Counted from the stretch's first letter, positions 1 through 5,492 are shown. The stretch: 8,789 bases of DNA from JBAYNW01 sp041678605 (GCA_041678605.1 JBAYNW010000046.1:1-8789), one strand, 5' to 3'. Made by a program: numbers and translations. Notes: generated by a model not told the origin, from the letters alone.

Positions 1-5
1 ATAAA

Positions 6-62
6 GTGAAAAGGGAAAACGTGAGACGTGAGAGGTGAGACGTGAGAAGAGAAACGGGAAAA
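6..62. repeat. Tandem heptamer island (GTGAGAN)
   Basis: Four clean heptamers run in phase: GTGAGAC (21-27), GTGAGAG (28-34), GTGAGAC (35-41) and GTGAGAA (42-48). Degenerate units flank them: GTGAAAA at 6-12, GGGAAAA at 13-19, GAGAAAC at 49-55 and GGGAAAA at 56-62. No ORF is supported here. The same heptamer recurs in both arms of the hairpin at 3057-3121. The island may continue left of the window. Confidence 0.8.
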
Positions 63-85
63 GAAAAGTTTTAATTTTTTTGTTG

Positions 86-125
86 CACTTAATCACTTAA
101 TCACCCAGTCACTTAATCACTTCAT
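86..125. repeat. Tandem octamer island (CACTTAAT)
   Basis: Five consecutive 8-bp units are visible: CACTTAAT (86-93), CACTTAAT (94-101), CACCCAGT (102-109), CACTTAAT (110-117) and CACTTCAT (118-125). The island lies about 40 bp from the G-rich heptamers at 6-62 but has a different period and unit. It is noncoding on both strands as far as can be seen. Confidence 0.8.
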
Positions 126-173
126 AAAAAGCCTTTCAACCGTTCAACCAAACTGCCAACCTTCTGAAAGGGC
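126..173 (-). terminator. Probable intrinsic terminator after the glutaredoxin-like gene
   Basis: Read on the minus strand, CCTTTCA (171-165) pairs with TGAAAGG (138-132), with a possible bulged extension to outer G:C pairs. The stem is followed by CTTTTTAT (five T at 130-126). It starts just after the TGA stop of the glutaredoxin-like gene at 177-179. The 26-nt loop is unusually large and carries degenerate octamers: on the plus strand, TTTCAACC and GTTCAACC at 134-149. It probably ends the minus-strand unit formed by the aminotransferase and the glutaredoxin-like gene. Confidence 0.5.
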
Positions 174-176
174 TCC

Positions 177-404
177 TCACAGAGTGTCCACGTATTGAAT
201 AATTTCTTCGGATTCGTACATTTTTGCGTTATGTTCGGTGTCAACGAGAAACGGAACCTGCTCCTCGCCGCCCAAATGTAACAGTTCATCCAAATTAACG
301 GGGTCTGAAATGTCCAGAGAACGGAATTGGAGCTGTTTTTCCTCCAAATGTTTCAGAACTTTCTCACAGTATGGACAGCCATCCATTTTATATAATAAAA
401 GCAT
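177..404 (-). CDS. Glutaredoxin-like / GST N-terminal domain thiol protein
   Basis: A 75-residue single-domain protein of thioredoxin fold. It is probably a cytosolic thiol-disulfide oxidoreductase of the glutaredoxin or GST-N type. Visible marks are the CPYC redox motif at residues 10-13 after a short beta strand (LLLYKMDG), the cis-proline segment VPFLVD at 50-55 (Pro51), and ESEEII at 64-69, matching the glutathione-contact end of the fold. The length fits a complete bacterial glutaredoxin. The start is well supported: AAAAAGGAGG (420-411) lies 6 nt before the ATG. A TATAAT-like -10 (431-426) lies upstream, but no convincing -35 was found. The gene follows the aminotransferase on the same strand after 68 nt, so co-transcription is possible. 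Whether glutathione or another thiol is the partner cannot be told from the sequence. Confidence 0.88.
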   Translation of the reverse strand: MLLLYKMDGCPYCEKVLKHLEEKQLQFRSLDISDPVNLDELLHLGGEEQVPFLVDTEHNAKMYESEEIIQYVDTL

Positions 405-410
405 GCACTA

Positions 411-420
411 CCTCCTTTTT
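411..420 (-). promoter_or_regulatory. Strong Shine-Dalgarno of the glutaredoxin-like gene
   Basis: AAAAAGGAGG on the minus strand lies 6 nt before the ATG at 404-402 and fixes that start. It is one of the strongest ribosome binding sites in the window, in contrast to genes here that lack one. Confidence 0.8.
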
Positions 421-472
421 TAAACATTATATCCGAAAAAATAAAATTAACATTAGATACAAGGGGGAATTA

Positions 473-1618
473 TCACAAGTTTTTTAAAACAGCATTAAGT
501 CCGATTCCAGGTTCAAATTTATGGCCGAGTTTAAGTAAAACAGCCTCAAGCGAACCAACAGCCGTGATTAAATCACGCTCTGACACAAAACCGAGGGTTC
601 CTATTCTAAAAATCTTATCCTTAAGGGTGTTTTGGCCGTTTGCAACGACAATATCAAAATCCTTTTTAAGCCCGTTTCTGATGTCGGGAACAGAAATCCC
701 TCTCGGCGGCAGGATAGAAGTTATCGCATAGCTGGCATTTTCGTCATCTTTCACAAACAATTCAAGTCCGAGAGCCTTTATAGCTTTCCTCAATCCGAGT
801 GCTATTTTTTTATGACGGGCAAAAATATTATCCAAACCCTCTTTTTTCATTATTTTTAAAGATTCATGAAGTGCAAAAATCAGGTTCACTGCAGGAGTGT
901 AAGGCGTTGTGTCTTCCAAAACAGCCTTTTTGTGTGCCGACCAATCAAAGTAGAAGCTCGGATACAGGCATTTTTCGTGAATTTCCCATGCTCTTTTGCT
1001 TGCAGCGAGAAAAGAAAGCCCCGGCGGAATCATAAACCCCTTTTGGGAACCGGAAATAAGAACATCAATTCCCCATTCGTCCATTTTAACTTCCATTGCT
1101 CCAACGCTTGTAACTCCGTCAACGACAGATATTGCACCGTGGTCATGGATAATTTTGCAAAGGGTTTTTATATCGTTTTTTGCACCTGTTGATGTTTCCG
1201 AATGGGTCAGGGTAACGATTTTAATCTCCTTTTTGGCATCTTTTGCCAATTTTGATTTCAAATCCTCAGGCTTTATTACATCGCCCAATTCTGCTTCCAG
1301 TTTTTCAACCACAGCCCCGCGGGATTGAGCAATTTTTGCCCATCTTGCACCAAAATTTCCCATAACAAGGGACAAAACCTTATCCCCTTGATTAACAAGG
1401 TTTGACAAAGCCGCTTCCATTGCTCCAGTACCGCTTGCAGTATATATAAAAACTTCATTTTTTGTCTGAAAAAGCCACTTCAGGCCGGCATAAACTTCCT
1501 TTAAAATCTCGGAGAACTCCGAACTTCTGTGTCCTATAGGGTGTTTTGCCATTGCCAGAAGGACGCTCTCGGGAACAGGCGTCGGGCCGGGAATCATTAA
1601 AAACATTTTGTCCTGCAT
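473..1618 (-). CDS. Class V PLP aminotransferase (alanine/serine-glyoxylate type)
   Basis: A 381-residue fold-type I, class V aminotransferase of the serine-pyruvate / alanine-glyoxylate family, expected to be a soluble PLP enzyme moving an amino group to glyoxylate or pyruvate. Landmarks are the N-terminal GPTPVP (11-16), TASGTGAMEA (60-69) in the phosphate-binding region, HSETSTG (139-145), VDGVTS (166-171) with Asp168 for the pyridine nitrogen, SGSQKGFMIPPG (189-200) with Lys193 as the PLP Schiff-base lysine, and FRIG (337-340) with Arg338 for the substrate carboxylate. The length is normal and the protein looks intact. The start ATG has AAAGGAG (1632-1626) 7 nt upstream; Met5 is a less likely start. 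Close relatives in Cyanobacteria have been labelled 'soluble hydrogenase 42 kDa subunit', a historical misnomer. The exact amino donor cannot be decided from sequence; phosphoserine aminotransferase is less likely. It is divergent from waaA. Confidence 0.92.
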   Translation of the reverse strand: MQDKMFLMIPGPTPVPESVLLAMAKHPIGHRSSEFSEILKEVYAGLKWLFQTKNEVFIYTASGTGAMEAALSNLVNQGDKVLSLVMGNFGARWAKIAQSRGAVVEKLEAELGDVIKPEDLKSKLAKDAKKEIKIVTLTHSETSTGAKNDIKTLCKIIHDHGAISVVDGVTSVGAMEVKMDEWGIDVLISGSQKGFMIPPGLSFLAASKRAWEIHEKCLYPSFYFDWSAHKKAVLEDTTPYTPAVNLIFALHESLKIMKKEGLDNIFARHKKIALGLRKAIKALGLELFVKDDENASYAITSILPPRGISVPDIRNGLKKDFDIVVANGQNTLKDKIFRIGTLGFVSERDLITAVGSLEAVLLKLGHKFEPGIGLNAVLKNL

Positions 1619-1668
1619 GATTATTCTCCTTTATTTTTTTATAATAACATTTTCTCACAAAAACCTCA

Positions 1669-1697
1669 TTTACCCCCAAAAACTTTTGTAATAAAAT
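1669..1697 (+). promoter_or_regulatory. Candidate promoter of waaA, close to the start codon
   Basis: TTTACC (1669-1674), 17 nt, then TAAAAT (1692-1697) resembles a sigma-70 promoter. The predicted transcription start, near 1704, falls only about 3 nt before the waaA ATG at 1707, and no Shine-Dalgarno is visible. This suggests a leaderless or nearly leaderless mRNA. AT-rich background makes chance matches easy, so this is tentative. Confidence 0.4.
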
Positions 1698-1706
1698 GGT
1701 TTTGTT

Positions 1707-3029
1707 ATGATTTACGGAATTTTATCAACAATAGCTTTTATAATTATTTTACCGTTTTGGCTTGTTTTAGGACTGTTTAAACCCAAATTGCTTGACGGGT
1801 TTAAAGAAAAATGCGGATTTTATAACCCCATTGAGGCCTGTGGGCTTGGGCATTGCGACGAATCAAAAAAAATTGTTTTCTACGGCGTTTCGGTAGGGGA
1901 AGTCATTGCCATGGAAAATCTGATTAAAAAAACCAGAGAAACATTCCCTGAAATTAATATAATTCTTTTGACAGGAACAAAAACGGGGCAGGAAATTGCC
2001 CACAAAAAACTCGGGCAGACATGTGATTTTATTTCCTATTTCCCCTTTGATTTCCCGTTTTGTATAGAAGGCATGGTTAAAACACTCAAGCCGGATGCGG
2101 TTTTTGTTGCGGAAACCGAGCTTTGGCCCAACTTTGCAAATATTTTAAACGAAAAGCAAATTCCGCTTTTTATTATAAATGCCCGAATTTCAGACAGGAC
2201 CTACAAAAGTTATAAGAAATTAAAATTCATTTTTGCTCCTATTTTAAAAAAGTATACGGCCATTTATCCGCAAAGCAGACAGGATATGGAAAAACTGGTT
2301 TCAATAGGTGCAAATCCTGATACAACAAAGATTATGGGGAACTTAAAATTTGACATTAAAAAACCGGATGTTTCTTCTTTGGAGGTTGAAAAAAAATCTC
2401 AAGACAAAATTTTACTTGCAGGGAGTACACATACAGGCGAAGATGAAATTATTCTGGATGTTTTTAACAAATTAAAGAAAGAAATTCCAAACTTAAAATT
2501 GATTATTGCCCCCCGTCATCCTGAAAGAAATAATGAAGTTTTTGAACTGATAAAAAAAACAGGGTTTGATTGTGCAAAACGTTCGGAGCAAATTAATAGT
2601 GCGAATGACAGCTCCTCAAGCCTTCCAGCCCTCCAGCCCTCCATTCTTCTTTTAGACACGATGGGCGAATTGGGTAAATTTTATTCAATTTGTGACGTTG
2701 CGTTTATCGGCGGAAGTTTTAGAGGCAAATGGGGGGATAATTGTTGGGGCAAAGGAGTTGGCGGGCATAATCCGCTTGAGGCAACAATTTTTAACAAGCC
2801 TGTTGTTTCAGGCCCGAGCATCCATAACTTCAAGGATATTTACGCTATTTTGGCTTCTTCGGAAGCCGGTAAGATTGCAAAAACTCCGCAAGAATTAAAA
2901 GAGCAGTTAAAAAAACTTTTAACAGATGATGGGTATTACCAAAAAGCTTCAAAAAATTGTGAAGAAGTTTTTGAGCAAAACAAAGGTGCGTTGGATTTTG
3001 TGTTGAAAGTTTTACAAAGTATTGTTTAG
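1707..3029 (+). CDS. waaA: 3-deoxy-D-manno-octulosonic acid (Kdo) transferase
   Basis: A 440-residue GT-B glycosyltransferase that moves Kdo from CMP-Kdo onto the lipid A precursor at the cytoplasmic face of the inner membrane. It shows a membrane anchor at residues about 3-23, then YGVSVGEV (59-66) with the expected catalytic Glu65. It also has AETELWPN (135-142), GNLKFD (211-216), AGSTHTGEDE (238-247), APRHPER (268-274), DTMGELGKFY (317-326) and the acceptor/nucleotide motif GGHNPLEA (352-359). All family landmarks are present, so it should be active; whether it adds one Kdo or more cannot be read. An unusual Ser/Pro-rich stretch (about 300-312) between the RS and LLLD segments is encoded by three tandem octamers (2621-2644). 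No Shine-Dalgarno precedes the ATG, and a TAAAAT box lies 10 nt upstream. It is slightly longer than many homologues, partly because of that loop insert. Confidence 0.95.
   Translation: MIYGILSTIAFIIILPFWLVLGLFKPKLLDGFKEKCGFYNPIEACGLGHCDESKKIVFYGVSVGEVIAMENLIKKTRETFPEINIILLTGTKTGQEIAHKKLGQTCDFISYFPFDFPFCIEGMVKTLKPDAVFVAETELWPNFANILNEKQIPLFIINARISDRTYKSYKKLKFIFAPILKKYTAIYPQSRQDMEKLVSIGANPDTTKIMGNLKFDIKKPDVSSLEVEKKSQDKILLAGSTHTGEDEIILDVFNKLKKEIPNLKLIIAPRHPERNNEVFELIKKTGFDCAKRSEQINSANDSSSSLPALQPSILLLDTMGELGKFYSICDVAFIGGSFRGKWGDNCWGKGVGGHNPLEATIFNKPVVSGPSIHNFKDIYAILASSEAGKIAKTPQELKEQLKKLLTDDGYYQKASKNCEEVFEQNKGALDFVLKVLQSIV
2621..2644 (+). repeat. In-frame octamer repeat inside waaA
   Basis: CCTTCCAG (2621-2628), CCCTCCAG (2629-2636) and CCCTCCAT (2637-2644) are three tandem 8-bp units, 24 nt or exactly eight codons. 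They encode part of the Ser/Pro-rich loop at WaaA residues about 306-313. They lie between conserved blocks, where family members usually have a short variable loop, so they look like a tolerated insertion. Confidence 0.75.
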
Positions 3030-3056
3030 GGAGTTTGTTTTTGGGAAGATAGAAAA

Positions 3057-3121
3057 GGTGAGATGTGAGACGTGAGACGTGAGAGGGAAATTCTTCTCAC
3101 CCCTCACCTCTCACCTTTCAC
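3057..3121. repeat. Heptamer hairpin between waaA and the activase
   Basis: The left arm has GGTGAGA, TGTGAGA, CGTGAGA and CGTGAGA (3057-3084). The right arm has TTCTCAC, CCCTCAC, CTCTCAC and CTTTCAC (3094-3121). Each arm is four heptamers, and the arms are complementary with a few mismatches, so the transcript can fold into a long hairpin with a short central loop. No T-tract follows, so it is not a classical intrinsic terminator, though it could attenuate readthrough or protect an RNA end. The unit matches the island at 21-48. Confidence 0.8.
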
Positions 3122-3147
3122 TAAAGACATAGTTTGAGGAATAAAAA

Positions 3148-4152
3148 ATGAGTTTAACAGTATACTTGGGAATAGACGTTGGTTCAGTGACGACGAAGGT
3201 TGCACTGGTTGATGAAAAGGGCAAATTTGTCGACAGTTACATGCTCAGAACGGCAGGAAAGCCCGTTATGGCTGTTCAGACCGGCTTGCGGGAATTGTTT
3301 AAAAAGGCCTTTTGTGAATATGATGTTCAGGGGGTAGGAACGACAGGAAGCGGAAGAAATCTTGCAGGGGCTCTGGTTGGTGCAGATGTTGTTAAAAACG
3401 AAATTACAGCCCATGCCGTGGCCGCAAGTACTTATATCCCCGGCGTTCAAACAATTCTTGAAATAGGCGGACAGGACAGTAAAATTATTATTCTGCGTGA
3501 CGGGATTGTAACAGATTTTGCAATGAACACAGTCTGTGCTGCGGGTACGGGAAGTTTTCTCGACCAGCAGGCGAACAGACTTAATGTTCCGATAGAACTC
3601 TTTGGAGAAACTGCCCTAAAATCCGAAAATCCTGCACGTATCGCAGGCCGCTGCGGAGTTTTTGCGGAAAGTGATTTAATCCACAAACAACAATTGGGCT
3701 ATGATATAGAAGACCTTTTATACGGGCTTTGTCAAGCGTTGGTAAGGAATTATCTGAGTAATCTGGCACTGGGAAAAGAACTTTTGCCTACGGTTTCTTT
3801 TCAGGGCGGGGTTGCAACAAATGTCGGGATGGTGAAAGCTTTTGAAGAAGCTCTCAACACAAAAGTTATTGTACCTGAAAATCACCAGACAATGGGAGCC
3901 ATAGGAGCGGCTCTTTTAGCGATGGAAAACCACCAGTATACCCAGCAGGAAACCAAATTCAAAGGCTGGCAGGTCGGAGAAATGCATTTTAATTCAATTA
4001 CCTGTGAATGTAATGACTGCTCCAACAGCTGTGAGATTATTACTATTGTTGAAAGTGACGAAGAACAGCACCACGTGGAAAAAATAAAAGAAATTAAAGG
4101 GAACATAGTTGCCCGCTGGGGAAGCACATGCGGCAAATGGGGAGTTAATTAA
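3148..4152 (+). CDS. 2-hydroxyacyl-CoA dehydratase activase-type ATPase (BcrA/BadF/HgdC family), stand-alone
   Basis: A 334-residue ASKHA-fold ATPase of the kind that reduces 2-hydroxyacyl-CoA dehydratases or benzoyl-CoA reductases using ATP and one [4Fe-4S] cluster per homodimer. Visible are GIDVGSVTTK (8-17, phosphate 1), EIGGQDSK (105-112, phosphate 2), NTVCAAGTGSFLDQQ (127-141) with Cys130, GRCGVFAESD (167-176) with Cys169, and FQGGVATN (218-225, adenosine site). Cys130 and Cys169 are 39 residues apart, as for the HgdC ligands Cys127 and Cys166. The C-terminus adds CECNDCSNSC (286-295) and ends at TCGKWGVN. In large activase-dehydratase fusions such a Cys cluster leads into further domains; here tandem stops (TAA TAA) end the protein. 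No dehydratase subunit gene is in the window, so the substrate is unknown. GAGGA (3136-3140) lies 7 nt before the ATG. Confidence 0.88.
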   Translation: MSLTVYLGIDVGSVTTKVALVDEKGKFVDSYMLRTAGKPVMAVQTGLRELFKKAFCEYDVQGVGTTGSGRNLAGALVGADVVKNEITAHAVAASTYIPGVQTILEIGGQDSKIIILRDGIVTDFAMNTVCAAGTGSFLDQQANRLNVPIELFGETALKSENPARIAGRCGVFAESDLIHKQQLGYDIEDLLYGLCQALVRNYLSNLALGKELLPTVSFQGGVATNVGMVKAFEEALNTKVIVPENHQTMGAIGAALLAMENHQYTQQETKFKGWQVGEMHFNSITCECNDCSNSCEIITIVESDEEQHHVEKIKEIKGNIVARWGSTCGKWGVN

Positions 4153-4171
4153 TAAAACATAATCAGCTAAA

Positions 4172-4203
4172 TTTTGTCAAGTGTCAAGCGACACTTGACA
4201 AAA
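4172..4203. promoter_or_regulatory. Perfect palindrome overlapping the higA -35, candidate operator
   Basis: TTTTGTCAAGTGTC (4172-4185) and GACACTTGACAAAA (4190-4203) are perfect 14-bp inverted arms around a 4-bp centre. A TGTCAAG half-site occurs twice directly and once inverted. The right arm contains the TTGACA -35 box, so a bound protein would block RNA polymerase. No T-tract follows on either strand, which argues against a terminator. The natural candidate ligand is the HigA-type protein encoded just downstream. Confidence 0.65.
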
Positions 4204-4223
4204 ACAAAAAAAGGGGTTATAAT
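4195..4223 (+). promoter_or_regulatory. Consensus sigma-70 promoter of higA
   Basis: TTGACA (4195-4200), 17-bp spacer, TATAAT (4218-4223): both boxes match the consensus exactly at ideal spacing. Predicted transcription start is near 4230, leaving a leader of about 26 nt before the ATG at 4256 with AAAGGA (4243-4248) as ribosome binding site. Confidence 0.8.
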
Positions 4224-4255
4224 AATGATAAAGTCATTAGCGAAAGGAAATAATT

Positions 4256-4543
4256 ATGGAAATGTACAACCCATGTCATCCCGGAGAATTACTTAGGGAA
4301 GGTTTTATAAATTATTTACATATGAGCATGGCGGAAGCCGCACTCAAGCTGGGTGTATCAAGACAAAATTTGTCTGACATTGTCAACTGCAAAAGGGCGA
4401 TTACCCCTGTCATGGCTCTCAGAATAGCCAAAGCATTCAATTCTGACCCTGAACTATGGTTAAATATGCAGACAAAATATGACCTTTGGCATGCCAGACA
4501 AACGGCAAATCTGGATGATGTTCAAGTCATTTATAAGGGTTAA
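4256..4543 (+). CDS. higA: HigA-family XRE transcriptional regulator/antitoxin, no HigB beside it
   Basis: A 95-residue HigA/VapI-type helix-turn-helix protein. The N-terminal PCHPGELLREGF (6-17) is the family hallmark. The HTH covers about 25-46 (MAEAALKLGVSRQNLSDIV), followed by RAITPVMALRIAKAF (47-61) and the typical PELWLNMQTKYDL (65-77). HigA proteins bind DNA as dimers, repress their own promoter and normally neutralise the mRNA-cleaving toxin HigB, which is usually encoded directly upstream. Here the upstream 100 bp holds only the promoter and palindrome, and a PEBP-like gene follows, so no toxin is present: it is a solitary regulator or a TA remnant. AAAGGA lies 7 nt before the ATG; Met3 is a possible alternative start. 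Autoregulation through the palindrome is inferred. Confidence 0.9.
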   Translation: MEMYNPCHPGELLREGFINYLHMSMAEAALKLGVSRQNLSDIVNCKRAITPVMALRIAKAFNSDPELWLNMQTKYDLWHARQTANLDDVQVIYKG

Positions 4544-4563
4544 TTAATAAATTGGTGAAGCCC

Positions 4564-4594
4564 AAAATGATTTTTTTTGGTGTAAAATCATTTT
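4564..4594. repeat. AT-rich perfect inverted repeat before the PEBP-like gene
   Basis: AAAATGATTTT (4564-4574) and AAAATCATTTT (4584-4594) are perfect 11-bp inverted arms around 9 bp, ending directly at the ATG at 4595. The right arm includes a TAAAAT box (4583-4588) whose predicted start would be near 4595. It could be an operator or a weak hairpin. It lacks the GC stem of an intrinsic terminator. Confidence 0.5.
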
Positions 4595-5128
4595 ATGAAA
4601 AAAATGGGTTTAATAATTTTTGGTTTAGTTATTTGCGTGTTTTTTATTAAAGAGGCATCCTTTTCACTTGTAAAGGAGGATAATATGAAATTAAAAACGG
4701 TTTTTGAACATAATTCAAACATTCCGCCAAAATATACATGCGACGGCGAAAATGCTGCTCCGGAGTTAACAATCTCAGAGGTACCTTCGGGTGCAAAAAG
4801 TCTTGTTTTAATTGTTGACGATCCCGATGCCCCAATTGGAACGTGGGTCCACTGGCTTTTGTATAATATTCCTGTCGGCACAACAAGGATTGACGCCAAA
4901 AATTTACCGCAAGGTGTTAAACAGGGGATTACAGATTTCGGGAGAACCGGCTGGGGCGGTCCTTGTCCGCCATCAGGCACGCACAGGTACTTTTTTAAAC
5001 TTTATGCAATAGATAAAACTCTTGATTTGACCGGGGGAGCAACAAAAGCCCAACTGGAAAATGAAATAAAAAACCATATAATTGAAAAAGCTGAGATAAT
5101 TGGACTGTACAAAAGAAACCAACGGTAA
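4595..5128 (+). CDS. PEBP / YbhB-YbcL family protein (Raf kinase inhibitor-like)
   Basis: A 177-residue phosphatidylethanolamine-binding-protein fold; bacterial members bind small anionic ligands and their role is poorly defined. Conserved blocks are YTCDGENAAPEL (47-58), DDPDAP (75-80), WVHWLLYNIP (84-93) and GGPCPPSGTHRYFF (121-134), forming the anion-binding pocket. Two starts compete. The full ORF begins MKKMG followed by a hydrophobic run (6-18), like a signal peptide or membrane anchor, but has no Shine-Dalgarno. Met31 (4685) has a very strong AAAGGAGG 5 nt upstream and gives a 147-residue cytoplasmic protein, close to E. coli YbhB in length. Both forms may be made, one exported and one cytosolic. 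It follows higA by 51 bp, with an inverted repeat between. The family is certain; the start is not. Confidence 0.88.
   Translation: MKKMGLIIFGLVICVFFIKEASFSLVKEDNMKLKTVFEHNSNIPPKYTCDGENAAPELTISEVPSGAKSLVLIVDDPDAPIGTWVHWLLYNIPVGTTRIDAKNLPQGVKQGITDFGRTGWGGPCPPSGTHRYFFKLYAIDKTLDLTGGATKAQLENEIKNHIIEKAEIIGLYKRNQR
4672..4679 (+). promoter_or_regulatory. Strong internal Shine-Dalgarno deciding a second start at 4685
   Basis: AAAGGAGG lies 5 nt before an in-frame ATG at 4685-4687 (Met31 of the long PEBP-like ORF). A site this close to consensus inside a coding region argues that the short form is the main or an additional product. Confidence 0.65.
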
Positions 5129-5130
5129 AA

Positions 5131-5209
5131 CAGAAGGTTGGAAGGGTCGAGGAAAGTTTGGCAGCTTAGAAGTTTGGTTTAAATTGCAAAACCTTCAAGC
5201 TTCAAAGCT
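5131..5209. repeat. Degenerate repeat/hairpin tract between convergent PEBP and XRE genes
   Basis: This tract begins CAGAAGGTTGG (5131-5141), whose exact reverse complement occurs at 156-166. It continues with G/T-rich near-octamers, then folds back: AGCTT and GAAG followed by GGTTT pair with AAACC, CTTC and AAGCT around 5163-5201. Its last part, 5183-5209, is a 27-bp sequence present in inverted orientation at 6264-6290 with three mismatches. No clear T-tract terminator was found for either convergent gene. Confidence 0.6.
5183..5209 (+). repeat. Left copy of the 27-bp inverted repeat flanking the XRE/pilin pair
   Basis: This 27-bp sequence starts ATTGCAAAACCTTCAAG and ends TTCAAAGCT. Its reverse complement matches 6264-6290 at 24 of 27 positions. 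It ends 9 bp from the XRE stop codon, so the repeat pair brackets 5219-6237 closely. Confidence 0.7.
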
Positions 5210-5218
5210 CTCGCAGAA

Positions 5219-5434
5219 TTAAAATTTTAAAAACTTATAACAGTCAATATTCAGAGCTGTTGAAAGTTTGTTAAGAGTTTTTATTGTAACATTTTGCTTG
5301 CCTGTTTCAATACGGCTTATGTATTTTTCGTGTACGTCAAGTATTTCGGCAAGTTCGGCCTGAGTAATATCTCGCTTCATGCGTTCAACTTTTACGTTAA
5401 ATCCAAATTTTTTTAAAATTTCTTTTTCGTCCAT
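5219..5434 (-). CDS. Small XRE-family helix-turn-helix regulator
   Basis: A 71-residue protein that is almost only a Cro/C1-type HTH domain. TQAELAEILDVHEKYISRIE (24-43) contains the two DNA-contacting helices, followed by the family's GKQNVTIKTLNKLSTALNI (45-63). It probably binds DNA as a dimer and lacks any effector or peptidase domain. AAAGG lies almost directly against the ATG (5440-5436), too close for a good ribosome binding site, so translation is probably weak or the mRNA short-leadered. It is divergent from the pilin-like gene across 86 bp carrying a consensus promoter and two short palindromes, making it a candidate regulator of that gene, itself, or both. It is convergent with the PEBP-like gene. 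Confidence 0.87.
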   Translation of the reverse strand: MDEKEILKKFGFNVKVERMKRDITQAELAEILDVHEKYISRIETGKQNVTIKTLNKLSTALNIDCYKFLKF

Positions 5435-5452
5435 GCCTTTATGTTATAAGTA

Positions 5453-5481
5453 TTGACATTTAGTTTAAACATATCTATAAT
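5453..5481 (+). promoter_or_regulatory. Consensus sigma-70 promoter of the pilin-like gene
   Basis: TTGACA (5453-5458), 17-bp spacer, TATAAT (5476-5481): an exact match to the consensus. The spacer holds the 8-bp palindrome GTTTAAAC (5463-5470). Predicted transcription start is near 5488, inside the palindrome that follows. A strong core promoter covered by symmetric sites usually needs a repressor. Confidence 0.8.
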
Positions 5482-5482
5482 A

Positions 5483-5492
5483 CCCTTAAGGG
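5483..5492. promoter_or_regulatory. CCCTTAAGGG palindrome at the pilin promoter start site
   Basis: A perfect 10-bp palindrome lies directly downstream of the -10 box, at the expected transcription start. It lies in the intergenic region shared with the divergent XRE gene, so it is a plausible operator for that protein. This is inference from position and symmetry. Confidence 0.45.

Noticed and set aside
1..125. CRISPR array
   Set aside because: Units are only 7-8 bp and directly adjacent, with no spacers of regular length and no cas genes.
632..1328. Plus-strand ORFs of 75-110 codons across this stretch
   Set aside because: They lie opposite the aminotransferase, which has complete family motifs and a good ribosome binding site. 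They overlap each other and show no recognisable domain.
1696..1710. Four-codon ORF (ATG 1696 to TGA 1710) overlapping the waaA start as a translational-coupling leader
   Set aside because: It has no ribosome binding site and lies at or upstream of the predicted transcript start, so chance is the simpler explanation.
4172..4203. Palindrome as an intrinsic terminator for the activase gene
   Set aside because: No T-tract follows on the plus or minus strand, and the right arm is the -35 of a consensus promoter, so an operator fits better.
4153..4255. HigB toxin remnant upstream of higA
   Set aside because: The interval is short, holds promoter and palindrome, and no frame shows HigB-like residues.
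4588..4980. 130-codon minus-strand ORF opposite the PEBP-like gene
   Set aside because: It is the antisense shadow of a gene with clear conserved DPDAP and GGPCPPSGTHRY motifs and has no recognisable domain itself.
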